Source: an uncultured Verrucomicrobiota bacterium
GTDB lineage: Bacteria; Verrucomicrobiota; Verrucomicrobiia; Limisphaerales; UBA9464
Length of the DNA stretch: 64,000 nt
Direction: 5' to 3'
NCBI GenBank assembly: GCA_903939515.1
Contig: CAJAHH010000049.1
Location: 1-64,000, forward strand
Under the pieces are notes generated by a model, which had not been told where the DNA came from, did no database searches, and saw nothing but the letters and a program-made list of their open reading frames with translations. Position numbers and translations under genes: made by a program. Below, one piece after another: positions 1 through 7,908 of this stretch (its first letter is position 1; every line of letters starts with the position of its first letter).

Positions 1-273
1 GGTCCGTGTCTGCCGACGTGGCGCTTTCGGAGAAATCGCCCTACCTCGGAGGCGTTTGTGGGTGGGGGGAGGGTTCGGCCACCCGGATGTAGTCCGAGGA
101 CCTCCTTGGTGGGGAACGATCTCCGAGCGGTCCGGCGCTGCGGTATTGCCCGTCGAGATTGCCTGCCCTGGAGAGGGCCGTATCTCAGTCCTGTTCAGCG
201 GTCCGTCACTGCGGCGGTCCGTGTCTGCCGACGTGGCGCTTTCGGAGAAATCGCCCTACCTCGGAGGCGTTTG
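1..273. repeat. Dispersed repeat locus A, with a 58-bp direct repeat
   Basis: Bases 1-58 are repeated exactly at 216-273, so the period is 215 bases; the first copy touches the window edge and may extend further left. Each copy contains an imperfect hairpin (20-40 and 235-255) with arms GGCGCTTTC and GAAATCGCC around a GGA loop. The stretch between the copies (about 81-154) carries a second module, beginning TTCGGCCACCCGG. Both modules recur at 59.9-60.1 kb next to lpxB. No convincing gene lies here: the overlapping reading frames in all phases are short and unlike known proteins. Probably a non-coding dispersed repeat. Confidence 0.8.
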
Positions 274-343
274 GGTCAGGTTGGATCTCAGCAACGTTCC
301 GGAATCTACCGACAGTGGCCGCTTCAACCTCGCTTCTCCGCAC

Positions 344-359
344 TGTTCCACGTGGAACA
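344..359. promoter_or_regulatory. parS: parS-type ParB binding site (copy 1)
   Basis: The perfect 16-bp palindrome TGTTCCACGTGGAACA matches the widely conserved bacterial chromosomal parS, which is bound by ParB (Spo0J) and usually clusters near the origin, often beside gidA/mnmG. It lies 65 bases upstream of the chosen mnmG start. An identical copy lies 798 bases downstream inside mnmG. Two exact copies in 64 kb are far beyond chance. parA and parB themselves are not in the window. Confidence 0.85.
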
Positions 360-423
360 TTCGATTCAAATCACCGCCTCGCCCTGAGATTGCTGATTGG
401 GAAGAAATCACTACCCTCCCGGC

Positions 424-2412
424 ATGTTCGTCTATCCTAAGCGGTATGATGTCATTGTGGTGGGAGCTGGCCATGCTGGGGTGGAAGCGGCTTTGGCTGC
501 CTCGCGGATGGGCTGCAAAACACTGCTGTTGACCATCAATTTGGACACCATCGGGCAAATGTCCTGCAATCCGGCCGTTGGCGGACTTGCCAAAGGTCAC
601 CTCGCCCGAGAAATAGACGCTCTAGGCGGAGAGATGGGAAAGACGACCGACCTCTGCGGCCTCCAATTCCGAATGCTCAACACGAAGAAGGGGCCCTCTG
701 TGTGGGCTCCCAGGGCGCAATGCGACAAGAAGGCCTATCAGTTTCGTTTGAAGTGGGTCTGCGAACGCCAGCCCCTTTTAGACTGCAAACAGGGTCAAAC
801 GCTCCGCTTGCTCCATCGAGAGGGCCGCGTTTATGGGGTCGAGACCGCCTTGGAGGTTCAATTCCTCGCCGAAACTGTCGTGGTTACCACCGGAACGTTC
901 CTGCGAGGTCTCATGCACATTGGGGCCAATCAGCAATCCGGCGGTCGTGCGGGTGAATCGGCGGCCACCGGCCTTTCAGGGTCCTTAGCTGATGTGGGCC
1001 TCCGCTTAGGCCGACTGAAGACCGGAACTCCCCCTCGATTAGTCCGTCAATCCATCGATTTCACCCGAACTGAGCCCCAATATGGGGATGAACCGGTTCC
1101 CTGGTTCACTTATTGGAAGGAAGACCTCTGGAACGATCCATTGTTCCACGTGGAACATCGCTCTGGAAGTTCCACACTTCCTCCCGGGCCTTACCCTGCG
1201 GGATCCATCCTGGCACGACATGGCGGTCAAGAACCCTGCTACATCACCCATACCACCGATCGCACCCGGGAGATCATCCTGCAGAATTTGCACAAGTCCC
1301 CGATGTATTCAGGAGTCATTGAGGGCGTCGGACCCCGTTATTGTCCGAGCATTGAAGACAAATACGTCCGGTTCGCCGACAAACCAAAACATCAGATCTT
1401 CTTGGAACCAGAGGGGATCGCCACCGATGAAATCTACGTCAACGGGTTCTCGACCTGCCTTCCCTTTGAAGTTCAGATCGAAATGGTCCATTCCATCGTT
1501 GGTTGCGAACAGGCGGAAATCCTCCGGCCCGCCTATGCGGTCGAGTATGATTTCTCTGATCCCACCCAACTCTCTCCCAGCTTAGAAACCCGCTGCTGCC
1601 AGAATCTCTTCCTAGCAGGCCAAATTAATGGAACATCCGGTTACGAGGAAGCCGCAGCCCAAGGAATCATGGCCGGCATCAATGCGGCCCGACGAGTCCA
1701 AGCAAAGGACCCGATCGTCCTACGACGAGATCAGGCTTACATTGGGGTTCTCATCGATGATCTCGTCACCAAAGGCACCCTGGAGCCTTACCGGATGTTC
1801 ACCAGCCGGGCCGAATACCGCCTCCTCCTGCGTCAAGACAACGCCGACCAACGCCTTAGCCCGATCGGTCGGGACATTGGTCTGCTACCTCAGCGGCACT
1901 TTGATCAATTCTCCTCCAAACTTCTCTCAATTCAGGAAGAAGTCCGTCGGCTTCAAACGACCCGGCATGGTCAGGACCTCCTGTCCGATCTCCTCAAGCG
2001 GCCCGAAGTGGAGTATCGCACCTTGCCCGGTCTCAGAACCGATCTGCCCGACGAAGTCACTCTACAGGTCCAGATCACTCTTAAATATGCCGGTTACATC
2101 GATCGCCAAGAAGCGGAAGTCGAACGCCTGCGTCTTTGGGAGAATCAAGGCATCCCTGCCACTTTGGACTACGGACAAGTCCCCAGCCTACGGATCGAGG
2201 CCCGTTTAAAGCTCCAATCCATTCAACCCACCTCCTTAGGTCAGGCGGGTCGGATCAGCGGTGTCACCCCCGCCGATGTCTCGGTCTTGAGTCTCTTCCT
2301 CAAACGAATGATGGCAGCCCCATCCAAAGCAGAATCGGAGTCCAACGCCTGCTGCTCAGAGGAACACTTAGACGCCCCAGGAGCCCACAATCAGTGCTGC
2401 GGAGACCTCTAA
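424..2412 (+). CDS. mnmG: tRNA uridine-5-carboxymethylaminomethyl modification enzyme MnmG (GidA)
   Basis: FAD-dependent subunit that, with MnmE, installs the 5-carboxymethylaminomethyl group on the wobble uridine of certain tRNAs; cytoplasmic. The N-terminus has the dinucleotide-binding motif VVGAGHAGVEAA. Family blocks follow: MSCNPAVGG, LKTGTPPR, GVGPRYCPSIEDK, GQINGTSGYEEAAAQG and EPYRMFTSRAEYR. The ATG at 424 is preferred over a TTG at 397 because it directly precedes the conserved YDVIVVGAG start; this gives 662 residues. Two oddities: a variable loop at about residues 233-262 carries a parS palindrome encoding LFHVEH (residues 240-245), and the C-terminus ends in an unusual Cys-rich tail with two CC pairs. 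In many bacteria this gene adjoins rsmG and parAB; here a YihY-type gene follows. Confidence 0.96.
   Translation: MFVYPKRYDVIVVGAGHAGVEAALAASRMGCKTLLLTINLDTIGQMSCNPAVGGLAKGHLAREIDALGGEMGKTTDLCGLQFRMLNTKKGPSVWAPRAQCDKKAYQFRLKWVCERQPLLDCKQGQTLRLLHREGRVYGVETALEVQFLAETVVVTTGTFLRGLMHIGANQQSGGRAGESAATGLSGSLADVGLRLGRLKTGTPPRLVRQSIDFTRTEPQYGDEPVPWFTYWKEDLWNDPLFHVEHRSGSSTLPPGPYPAGSILARHGGQEPCYITHTTDRTREIILQNLHKSPMYSGVIEGVGPRYCPSIEDKYVRFADKPKHQIFLEPEGIATDEIYVNGFSTCLPFEVQIEMVHSIVGCEQAEILRPAYAVEYDFSDPTQLSPSLETRCCQNLFLAGQINGTSGYEEAAAQGIMAGINAARRVQAKDPIVLRRDQAYIGVLIDDLVTKGTLEPYRMFTSRAEYRLLLRQDNADQRLSPIGRDIGLLPQRHFDQFSSKLLSIQEEVRRLQTTRHGQDLLSDLLKRPEVEYRTLPGLRTDLPDEVTLQVQITLKYAGYIDRQEAEVERLRLWENQGIPATLDYGQVPSLRIEARLKLQSIQPTSLGQAGRISGVTPADVSVLSLFLKRMMAAPSKAESESNACCSEEHLDAPGAHNQCCGDL
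1142..1157. promoter_or_regulatory. parS: parS-type ParB binding site (copy 2, inside mnmG)
   Basis: The same perfect palindrome TGTTCCACGTGGAACA as at 344-359, embedded in the mnmG reading frame. It encodes residues 240-245 (LFHVEH) in a loop that is shorter in the E. coli protein. Intragenic parS sites are known in other bacteria, so binding by ParB is likely but not shown here. Confidence 0.82.
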
Positions 2413-2643
2413 AGCGGAATAGTTCAGCGGAATCGGTCGTCCTTATCGAGCCTTCTTCCACCGGCGCTTCAATAGCTGGCTCGTTAAGGACCTCCCCCTC
2501 GATCTCCCCCGCTTACCCACTTCCCTGCCGACTGAATTGTTCCGGCTCCTGCCCTGGTCTTAAACTCCTTTCAGAACCCTGGGCGCCTCCCGAGGCATCA
2601 ACTCAACCCATCGCGTCTGTTCAGGGACTCTCGGTTTGGAAGG

Positions 2644-4116
2644 TTGCCGAAACGGGCGGAATCCGAGTACCGTCTGCGCGTGCCGAAGCCCTCGCGTCTC
2701 CAACAAATCCAGGCGGATGTCGCGGCGACTTTCCTCGACGGTGTCCACGCCCATCCGGATCCCGAGTCTCTGTCCGCATTCCAGAAATTCACCCATTTCT
2801 GGGCTTTGGTAGTCCGATTCTTCTGGAAAAACCGCTGCCAAATCCGGGCCTCGGCCCTGGCCTACACCACTTTAATGGCCTTAGTGCCACTGCTGGCGGT
2901 CTCGATCAGCATGCTGGCGATCTTCCAAATCGATAACGCCAAGAAATCGATCGATCGCTGGATCTCTCAGTTGGTCCAAAATGTTGCTCCGACGTTGGGA
3001 TTGTCGGGTCAACAAGGAGCCGACGTTTCACAGGAGGCCGTGGTCACCGAAATCGTCAAGATCGTCTCAAACATCCCATTCGGCACGATCGGCATCACTG
3101 CGATGATCGGTCTGATCTTTGCCGCCATCTCAATGATGCGGACCATCGAAGCTGCCTTCAACGACATCTGGGGTGTCACACGCTCTAGGTCCTGGTGGAA
3201 CAGCATTCTTCTCTATTGGGGGGTTCTGACGCTGGGGCCGGCCGTCCTAGCCTTGGTCACCACCTCGAGTTATGTTAAGGCTACCTTCCAACAGGTTGAA
3301 TGGATGCAGCGACTCCCCCTCTTGGGCATGCTCAACACCGCCCTTCTCCCCATCATCACGCTGGCCATTGCCTTTGGACTCTTCTACTTGTTGATGCCCA
3401 ATACTCGGGTCGATCCCCGATCGGCTGCCGTTGGAGCAGCGGTTGCCGCCACCCTCTGGTGGGGTAACTCCCAACTGGGAGCCCTCTACAATACCCGAGT
3501 AGTCACCTACTCCAAGATCTATGGATCCCTGGGTGCGGTGCCCTTGTTCCTTCTAGGACTCTACTTTTCCTGGTTGATCCTGCTCTTTGGATCACAAGTG
3601 GCCTACGTCTTCCAAAATAGAGGCGCTTACCTTCAGGACCGTCAAGCCGACTCGATCCACCAGAACGGGCGCGAGTTCGCCGCCTTGCGTCTGATGACCG
3701 CCATTGGGATGTGCTTCCAACGGGGCGAGCGCCCTCCGGCCGCCTCGTCCCTGGCCAACCAGTTGGGAATCCCTCCTAAGCTTGCTACATCCCTGCTCGG
3801 TTCACTGGCCTCCTCCGGCCTTTTACATGAGACCTCAGGGGCCGAAGCCGCCTTCGTTCCGGCTAAACCCCTGAACGAACTATCCATTCAATCCATCCTA
3901 CTCGCCATCCGGACGGCGCATGGAAGGGATATTTCTACCGCTGAGGATGCCGGACGCCAGCCGGTGACTCAGGCTCTGGATGCGGTTCGAAAGGCCGAAA
4001 ACTCCATGGCCTCCACCTTCACATTGGCCCAACTGGTTGATGAAGCTATTGAAGCCGCCGTGGACTCAAAGCCTAAGCTCAAAGAGCCCTCGGCCAGTCC
4101 TTCGTCGGTCTCCTGA
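2644..4116 (+). CDS. YihY/virulence factor BrkB family inner-membrane protein
   Basis: Polytopic membrane protein of the YihY family (formerly called ribonuclease BN), whose role is not settled. After a soluble N-terminus of about 60 residues comes the hallmark RASALAYTTLMALVPLLA block, then membrane segments around residues 145-165, 195-205, 235-250 and 295-320. SKIYGSLGAVPLFLLGLYFSW is the typical last conserved segment. The C-terminal 140 residues are cytoplasmic and contain a winged-helix-like stretch (ANQLGIPPKLATSLLGSLASSGLL), then a low-complexity tail. At 490 residues it is longer than the usual 290-430. The start is a TTG with no clear ribosome site, so the N-terminus is uncertain. 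Confidence 0.85.
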   Translation: MPKRAESEYRLRVPKPSRLQQIQADVAATFLDGVHAHPDPESLSAFQKFTHFWALVVRFFWKNRCQIRASALAYTTLMALVPLLAVSISMLAIFQIDNAKKSIDRWISQLVQNVAPTLGLSGQQGADVSQEAVVTEIVKIVSNIPFGTIGITAMIGLIFAAISMMRTIEAAFNDIWGVTRSRSWWNSILLYWGVLTLGPAVLALVTTSSYVKATFQQVEWMQRLPLLGMLNTALLPIITLAIAFGLFYLLMPNTRVDPRSAAVGAAVAATLWWGNSQLGALYNTRVVTYSKIYGSLGAVPLFLLGLYFSWLILLFGSQVAYVFQNRGAYLQDRQADSIHQNGREFAALRLMTAIGMCFQRGERPPAASSLANQLGIPPKLATSLLGSLASSGLLHETSGAEAAFVPAKPLNELSIQSILLAIRTAHGRDISTAEDAGRQPVTQALDAVRKAENSMASTFTLAQLVDEAIEAAVDSKPKLKEPSASPSSVS

Positions 4117-4158
4117 CCTCTCACCACCCAGCTCTCGGCGCCGGCTCCGCTGCCAGGC

Positions 4159-4932
4159 TCATCGAGGAACCGGGCCGTCAAACGCCAACTCAGTTTTGGT
4201 CCCGCGAACGTCGTCGACCATGCTCACACTGCACGTCCATCGGTCGGCCTGCTCCCGGAACTGGGTGATCGAGAAGTGCTTCAGCCGAACCTTGCGCGCG
4301 TCATAGACCTCGGCACTCAAGACCACTCCGAGCTTTTCATCGATCCAAGACCTGACCGAAGCAGGTCCCTCGGGTTTCTTGGAGACACTTTCGAGCACTT
4401 GACACCACCTACCATTGCTCAATTCACGACTAATAACACGCTGTTCGCGCCAATGAAGAAATTCCATACCCAATTCACGGAGTAAAAAATCACTCTTTGC
4501 GATCGCCCAATCCCCAGACGCTCGGCCCCCCTGGATGGGTGGTTTCCCAAGACCCTCGACCACCACTTCAAAGGTCGGAGGTCCCTCAGCACTGTAGTGG
4601 ATTCTTGAAACCTCCCCTGCGCCTTTCGCGTCCGGGCCTCCCACCCGATATTCAACTGTCCATCGCCCCTTCCCGGGTTGAGTGACCACAGTCACCGGAA
4701 TCTGACGGCGTCCCTCCCGATTACGGATCCTCAAGACCGCCTGATTGGTTGAGGACTCTTCGGGAGCCACCGTCCGCAACCGTTGGGCCAACTCACGTCC
4801 CTGGGACTCCGCCGTCTCATCAGCGAAAGCGACCGACAACACACCCGTCCCGACGACAAGAATCCAGAGGATGGACCAGACAGATGCGGGAACCCGGCTC
4901 TTTGCCTGCAATGAGGGAAGCATGACGCTCAT
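4159..4932 (-). CDS. Secreted LolA/DUF4292-like lipoprotein-sorting-type protein
   Basis: A 257-residue exported protein with an N-terminal signal sequence (hydrophobic core VWSILWILVVGTGVLSVAFA, then Asp-Glu). The body alternates beta strands and resembles the outer-membrane lipoprotein-sorting family, e.g. the order VTVVTQPGKGRWTVEYRVG, FLLRELGMEFLHW, then SVRSWIDEKLGVVLSAEVYD. This architecture is seen in LolA/LolB-like proteins that bind lipid in the periplasm; the assignment rests on general pattern only. Two in-frame ATGs (4932 and 4923) precede the signal. The first overlaps the stop of the upstream Cys-rich gene in an ATGA arrangement, so the two are probably translationally coupled. 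Confidence 0.6.
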   Translation of the reverse strand: MSVMLPSLQAKSRVPASVWSILWILVVGTGVLSVAFADETAESQGRELAQRLRTVAPEESSTNQAVLRIRNREGRRQIPVTVVTQPGKGRWTVEYRVGGPDAKGAGEVSRIHYSAEGPPTFEVVVEGLGKPPIQGGRASGDWAIAKSDFLLRELGMEFLHWREQRVISRELSNGRWCQVLESVSKKPEGPASVRSWIDEKLGVVLSAEVYDARKVRLKHFSITQFREQADRWTCSVSMVDDVRGTKTELAFDGPVPR

Positions 4933-5150
4933 CGGAGAATCACTTGGGGCCGCTCTCCGCGCCGACCTTGCACGATCAATCCGGCCGACCCTGGAGTCGA
5001 CGAACCACCCGAACAGCCACAACCTCCTCCGCGGCTCCCCAGCAAACGGAGCCCTTTTCGCGGTGCCCATCGGGCCCACAGGAACAACGCCAGCGTGATT
5101 CCCACCACGCTCAGAGCCGCTAATTTCTGCCAGTCCATACCCAGCAGCAT
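4929..5150 (-). CDS. Small single-pass membrane protein with a Cys-rich tail
   Basis: A 73-residue protein (69 if the second ATG, at 5138, is used). It has one membrane segment (AALSVVGITLALFLWARW), a short basic stretch, then a Gly/Cys-rich motif GGGCGCSGG and a variable tail. This plan resembles small FeoB-associated or Cys-rich membrane proteins that may bind a metal, but no feo gene is nearby and the function is unknown. Its stop overlaps the start of the LolA-like gene by four bases, which supports it being a real gene. The region upstream is divergent from the lipoprotein gene at 5248. Confidence 0.55.
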   Translation of the reverse strand: MLLGMDWQKLAALSVVGITLALFLWARWAPRKGLRLLGSRGGGCGCSGGSSTPGSAGLIVQGRRGERPQVILR

Positions 5151-5247
5151 AGCCGCAGGCCCCTGGGGAGCAATCCCTCGCGTCGGGGGACAAATTTGGA
5201 CATTCCTGACGATTGACCTGATGGCTAGGCATGCTTGTCTGTCCGCC

Positions 5248-5634
5248 ATGCAACCCCCCCGCTTGATTGGGTTACGTCGCCTGGGATGGGTTCTCGTCTT
5301 CGGGCCCGCTCTGGGCTGCGGTTTATTAGCCCTCTCAGGATGCTCCGCTACCTCAAAAGCTCGGCTGCTCATGCCCGCTCCAGACTTCCCTGCCGTCATC
5401 CACCCTTTAGACGGGAGTGTTGGCTCCGTAGTTCTGGTCAATGAGCGCCTCCGGTTTGTGGTGATGGATTATTCCTTCAGCACTCTGCCACCCACCGGCT
5501 CCCTTCTGGAAGTGTACCGTTCCACCAACCGCGTGGGCCGAGTCCGGTTGTCCCGATGGAGCAATCCGACAACGGCCGCCGCCGACATCATTGAAGGCGC
5601 CCCCCAAATCGGCGACACCGCTCGACCCGATTGA
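5248..5634 (+). CDS. Small putative lipoprotein
   Basis: A 128-residue protein whose N-terminus (RRLGWVLVFGPALGCGLLALSGC) is a lipoprotein signal with lipobox LSGC, predicting lipid attachment at that Cys. The mature part is about 95 residues with an SH3-like run (GSVGSVVLVNERLRFVVMDY, LLEVYRSTNRVGRVRLS, ADIIEG) similar in pattern to small beta-barrel domains seen in other Verrucomicrobia. The frame extends upstream, but the ATG at 5248 is the one that gives a clean signal peptide. Function unknown. The next gene, a multihaem cytochrome, starts 54 bases later on the same strand, so they may be co-transcribed. Confidence 0.65.
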   Translation: MQPPRLIGLRRLGWVLVFGPALGCGLLALSGCSATSKARLLMPAPDFPAVIHPLDGSVGSVVLVNERLRFVVMDYSFSTLPPTGSLLEVYRSTNRVGRVRLSRWSNPTTAAADIIEGAPQIGDTARPD

Positions 5635-5688
5635 TGCCTCATGAGTTGGTTTTAATTTCTTATACCTTTCATCCGAAGGGAGGCTCGC

Positions 5689-7692
5689 TTGACCCTCCAA
5701 TGGGCCAATCTCTACGGTACGGCCGTGCGTTCCTTTTGCCTCTTCATTCGCAGCGTGGTGCACCTCACCGCGATCTGCCTTGGGCTCCTCTGCCCAAATG
5801 GCCTGATGGCTGCCGAACCTGCTGCCGGTCTGGCCCAAACACTGCGATCAGGAAACTCATCCGATCACCGTACTGCCGACGGAATTGCCCTATTTGTGCC
5901 TTCGGGCGAACCCGCTACGCCCTTCTTGGTCCCAGGGCCCTTCACCTCAGCCTGGTCTGGTGAGCTGTCCGTCGACCTTCGCGGCGAGTACTCCTTCCAT
6001 GGGCTCTTCACCGGCCACCTCAAGGTTTTCATTAATGATGCGGTGGTCCTCGATGCCGACGGCAAAAGCCCGGCTTGGATCGAGAGCTCGAAGGTCCGAC
6101 TCAACAAGGGGGCCAACAAAATCCTGACCGAATACACGGCTCCCAAATCCGGTGAAGCCCTGGTGCGAGTGTATTGGTCCGGCAAAGAGGTTCCCTTCAA
6201 TCCCATTCCCGTGGGCGCCCTCAGCCACACGGCCAATGCCGACATCTCCTCCGCCAACCAACTGCGACGAGGCCGCGATTTGTTTGCTGAACTCCGGTGC
6301 TCGCACTGTCACACCACCCAAGGCGGCATGCCCGATCTCACGGCCGACGCTCCGGCCTTCAGTGGCATTGGATCCCGGCGACACTCGACGTGGCTGGCTC
6401 AATGGATCGCCAACCCAGAATCCCTGCGACCCGGCACTCCCATGCCCGCGCTCTTCCACGGAGCGGACGCCGCCACCCACTCCGACGCCATTGCTGCCTT
6501 TCTCGGTTCACTCAAGGCAGCGAACCCTCCTTCACCGGCTGCGGCCTCTACGGCCGAACTCGTGGAAGCCGGAAAGTCCCTCTATGAGAAGCTCCACTGC
6601 GTCGCATGCCACGTGGCTCCCGAAGACACCAAGACCGATCCGACCAAGATCTCCCAAAAACAGGTGCTGGCCAAATTCAAGCCGGGAGCCCTGGTCTCTT
6701 TCCTCCGGAAGCCCTCCGAACACTTCGCATGGATCGGGATGCCCGACTTCAAGCTGTCCAACGACGAAGCTTCTCAGCTGGCTGCCTACCTCGAATCGGC
6801 CGCAGACAAACCCTCGGAACGTTCTATCCCCTCCGATGAGGCACTAATTCTCAAGGGCAAGAACTTGGTCCAAAGCTCCGGCTGCCTCAACTGTCACACC
6901 CTAGACCTCCCCAACGCCTACAAAGCTCCCGCGCTGGCCACACTCAAGCCCGAGGCCTGGTCGGCCGGTTGCTTGGCAGCCTCACCCACCGGTGAATCCA
7001 AAGCACCCCGCTATACTCTCTCCTCCGCCGATCGCCAGGCGCTGGCGGCCTTCGGTCGGACCGACCGCTCTTCGCTCACCCGACACACCGCCGCGGACTT
7101 CCTGGAACGCCAGTCGGTGTCCCTCAATTGCCGGGAATGCCATGGGAAATTCGAAGGCTTTCCTGCCTGGGAGCTCCTCGGTGGTAAACTCAAGCCCGAG
7201 TGGGCCAGCCGCTTCATCGGTGGATCTGAGTCCTGGAAACCCCGCCCGTGGCTTGAATCCCGGATGCCGGCTTTCCCCACCCACGCCGCGTTCCTGGGCC
7301 AAGGCTTAGCCACCGCGCATGGATTGGCACCAATGACAGCGGCCGATGATGCTCCCGACGCCGAATTGGCCAAAGTGGGCCACAAGCTCATCGGTACCTC
7401 CGGCGGCTTCGCCTGCATCTCCTGCCACAGCGTCGGTGACTTCGGAGCGACCCAAGTCTTCGAAGCGCCGGGCATCAACTTGGCTCACTCCTTTGAACGT
7501 TTGCAGCCCGACTTCTATCGGCGCTGGCTGCGCAACCCTGTTTCCATAGACCCCAATTCCAAGATGCCTGCTTACTTTGATGAAGAGGGCCGGAGTGCCC
7601 TCGCCGAGGTGCTGGAAGGCGATGGGCCCAAGACCATTCGCGCGCTCTGGGAATACATCCGACTGGGTTCCAAGATGCCCAAGCCAGAATAG
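5689..7692 (+). CDS. Exported pentahaem c-type cytochrome with an N-terminal PA14-like domain
   Basis: A 667-residue exported protein with five CXXCH haem-c motifs: CSHCH (204-208), CVACH (304-308), CLNCH (399-403), CRECH (481-485) and CISCH (576-580). The signal segment is around residues 20-42, ending LMAAEP. Residues 75-175 look like a beta-sandwich of PA14 type (FTSAWSGELSVDLRGEYSFHG, LKVFINDAVVLDADG, GANKILTEYTAP). Distal Met ligands are plausible in repeated PMPALF, MPDF, RMPAF and KMPAYF segments, one per cytochrome domain. The start is a TTG preceded at 5678-5683 by a strong GGGAGG ribosome site. Likely periplasmic electron transfer coupled to carbohydrate binding or oxidation; partner and substrate are unknown. 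Confidence 0.85.
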   Translation: MTLQWANLYGTAVRSFCLFIRSVVHLTAICLGLLCPNGLMAAEPAAGLAQTLRSGNSSDHRTADGIALFVPSGEPATPFLVPGPFTSAWSGELSVDLRGEYSFHGLFTGHLKVFINDAVVLDADGKSPAWIESSKVRLNKGANKILTEYTAPKSGEALVRVYWSGKEVPFNPIPVGALSHTANADISSANQLRRGRDLFAELRCSHCHTTQGGMPDLTADAPAFSGIGSRRHSTWLAQWIANPESLRPGTPMPALFHGADAATHSDAIAAFLGSLKAANPPSPAAASTAELVEAGKSLYEKLHCVACHVAPEDTKTDPTKISQKQVLAKFKPGALVSFLRKPSEHFAWIGMPDFKLSNDEASQLAAYLESAADKPSERSIPSDEALILKGKNLVQSSGCLNCHTLDLPNAYKAPALATLKPEAWSAGCLAASPTGESKAPRYTLSSADRQALAAFGRTDRSSLTRHTAADFLERQSVSLNCRECHGKFEGFPAWELLGGKLKPEWASRFIGGSESWKPRPWLESRMPAFPTHAAFLGQGLATAHGLAPMTAADDAPDAELAKVGHKLIGTSGGFACISCHSVGDFGATQVFEAPGINLAHSFERLQPDFYRRWLRNPVSIDPNSKMPAYFDEEGRSALAEVLEGDGPKTIRALWEYIRLGSKMPKPE

Positions 7693-7735
7693 TCCTGGTT
7701 CGATTGCTCCATCGACAGAGAATCGACAGAGAAAA

Positions 7736-7760
7736 CCCCGGGCCAATAACGGCACCGGGG
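7736..7760 (-). terminator. Possible terminator for the minus-strand isomerase-like gene
   Basis: Inverted repeat CCCCGG...CCGGGG with an inner GCC/GGC pairing and a six-base loop. On the minus strand it is followed by TTTTC. It lies about 150 bases beyond the stop of the gene at 7909-8793. The T-run is short, so termination is only tentative. The rest of 7693-7908 shows nothing else. Confidence 0.35.
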
Positions 7761-7908
7761 TCCAACCGAGCGAAACCAAAGTCATCGCCGATTTGGTCTG
7801 AAACCGGCGACGTGGGCTGTCTTCTTAATCTCGGCCCGGTTTCGAGGGTCTCATCAGAACGCCCGATTCAAGACCCAACCCATTGCTCCCTTCGGAGCTG
7901 GAATCGCG

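Noticed and set aside
6608-6617. GCCACGTGGC, resembling the parS centre
   Set aside because: Only the middle ten bases fit; the flanks lack the TGTTC and GAACA arms, and it lies in a cytochrome gene.
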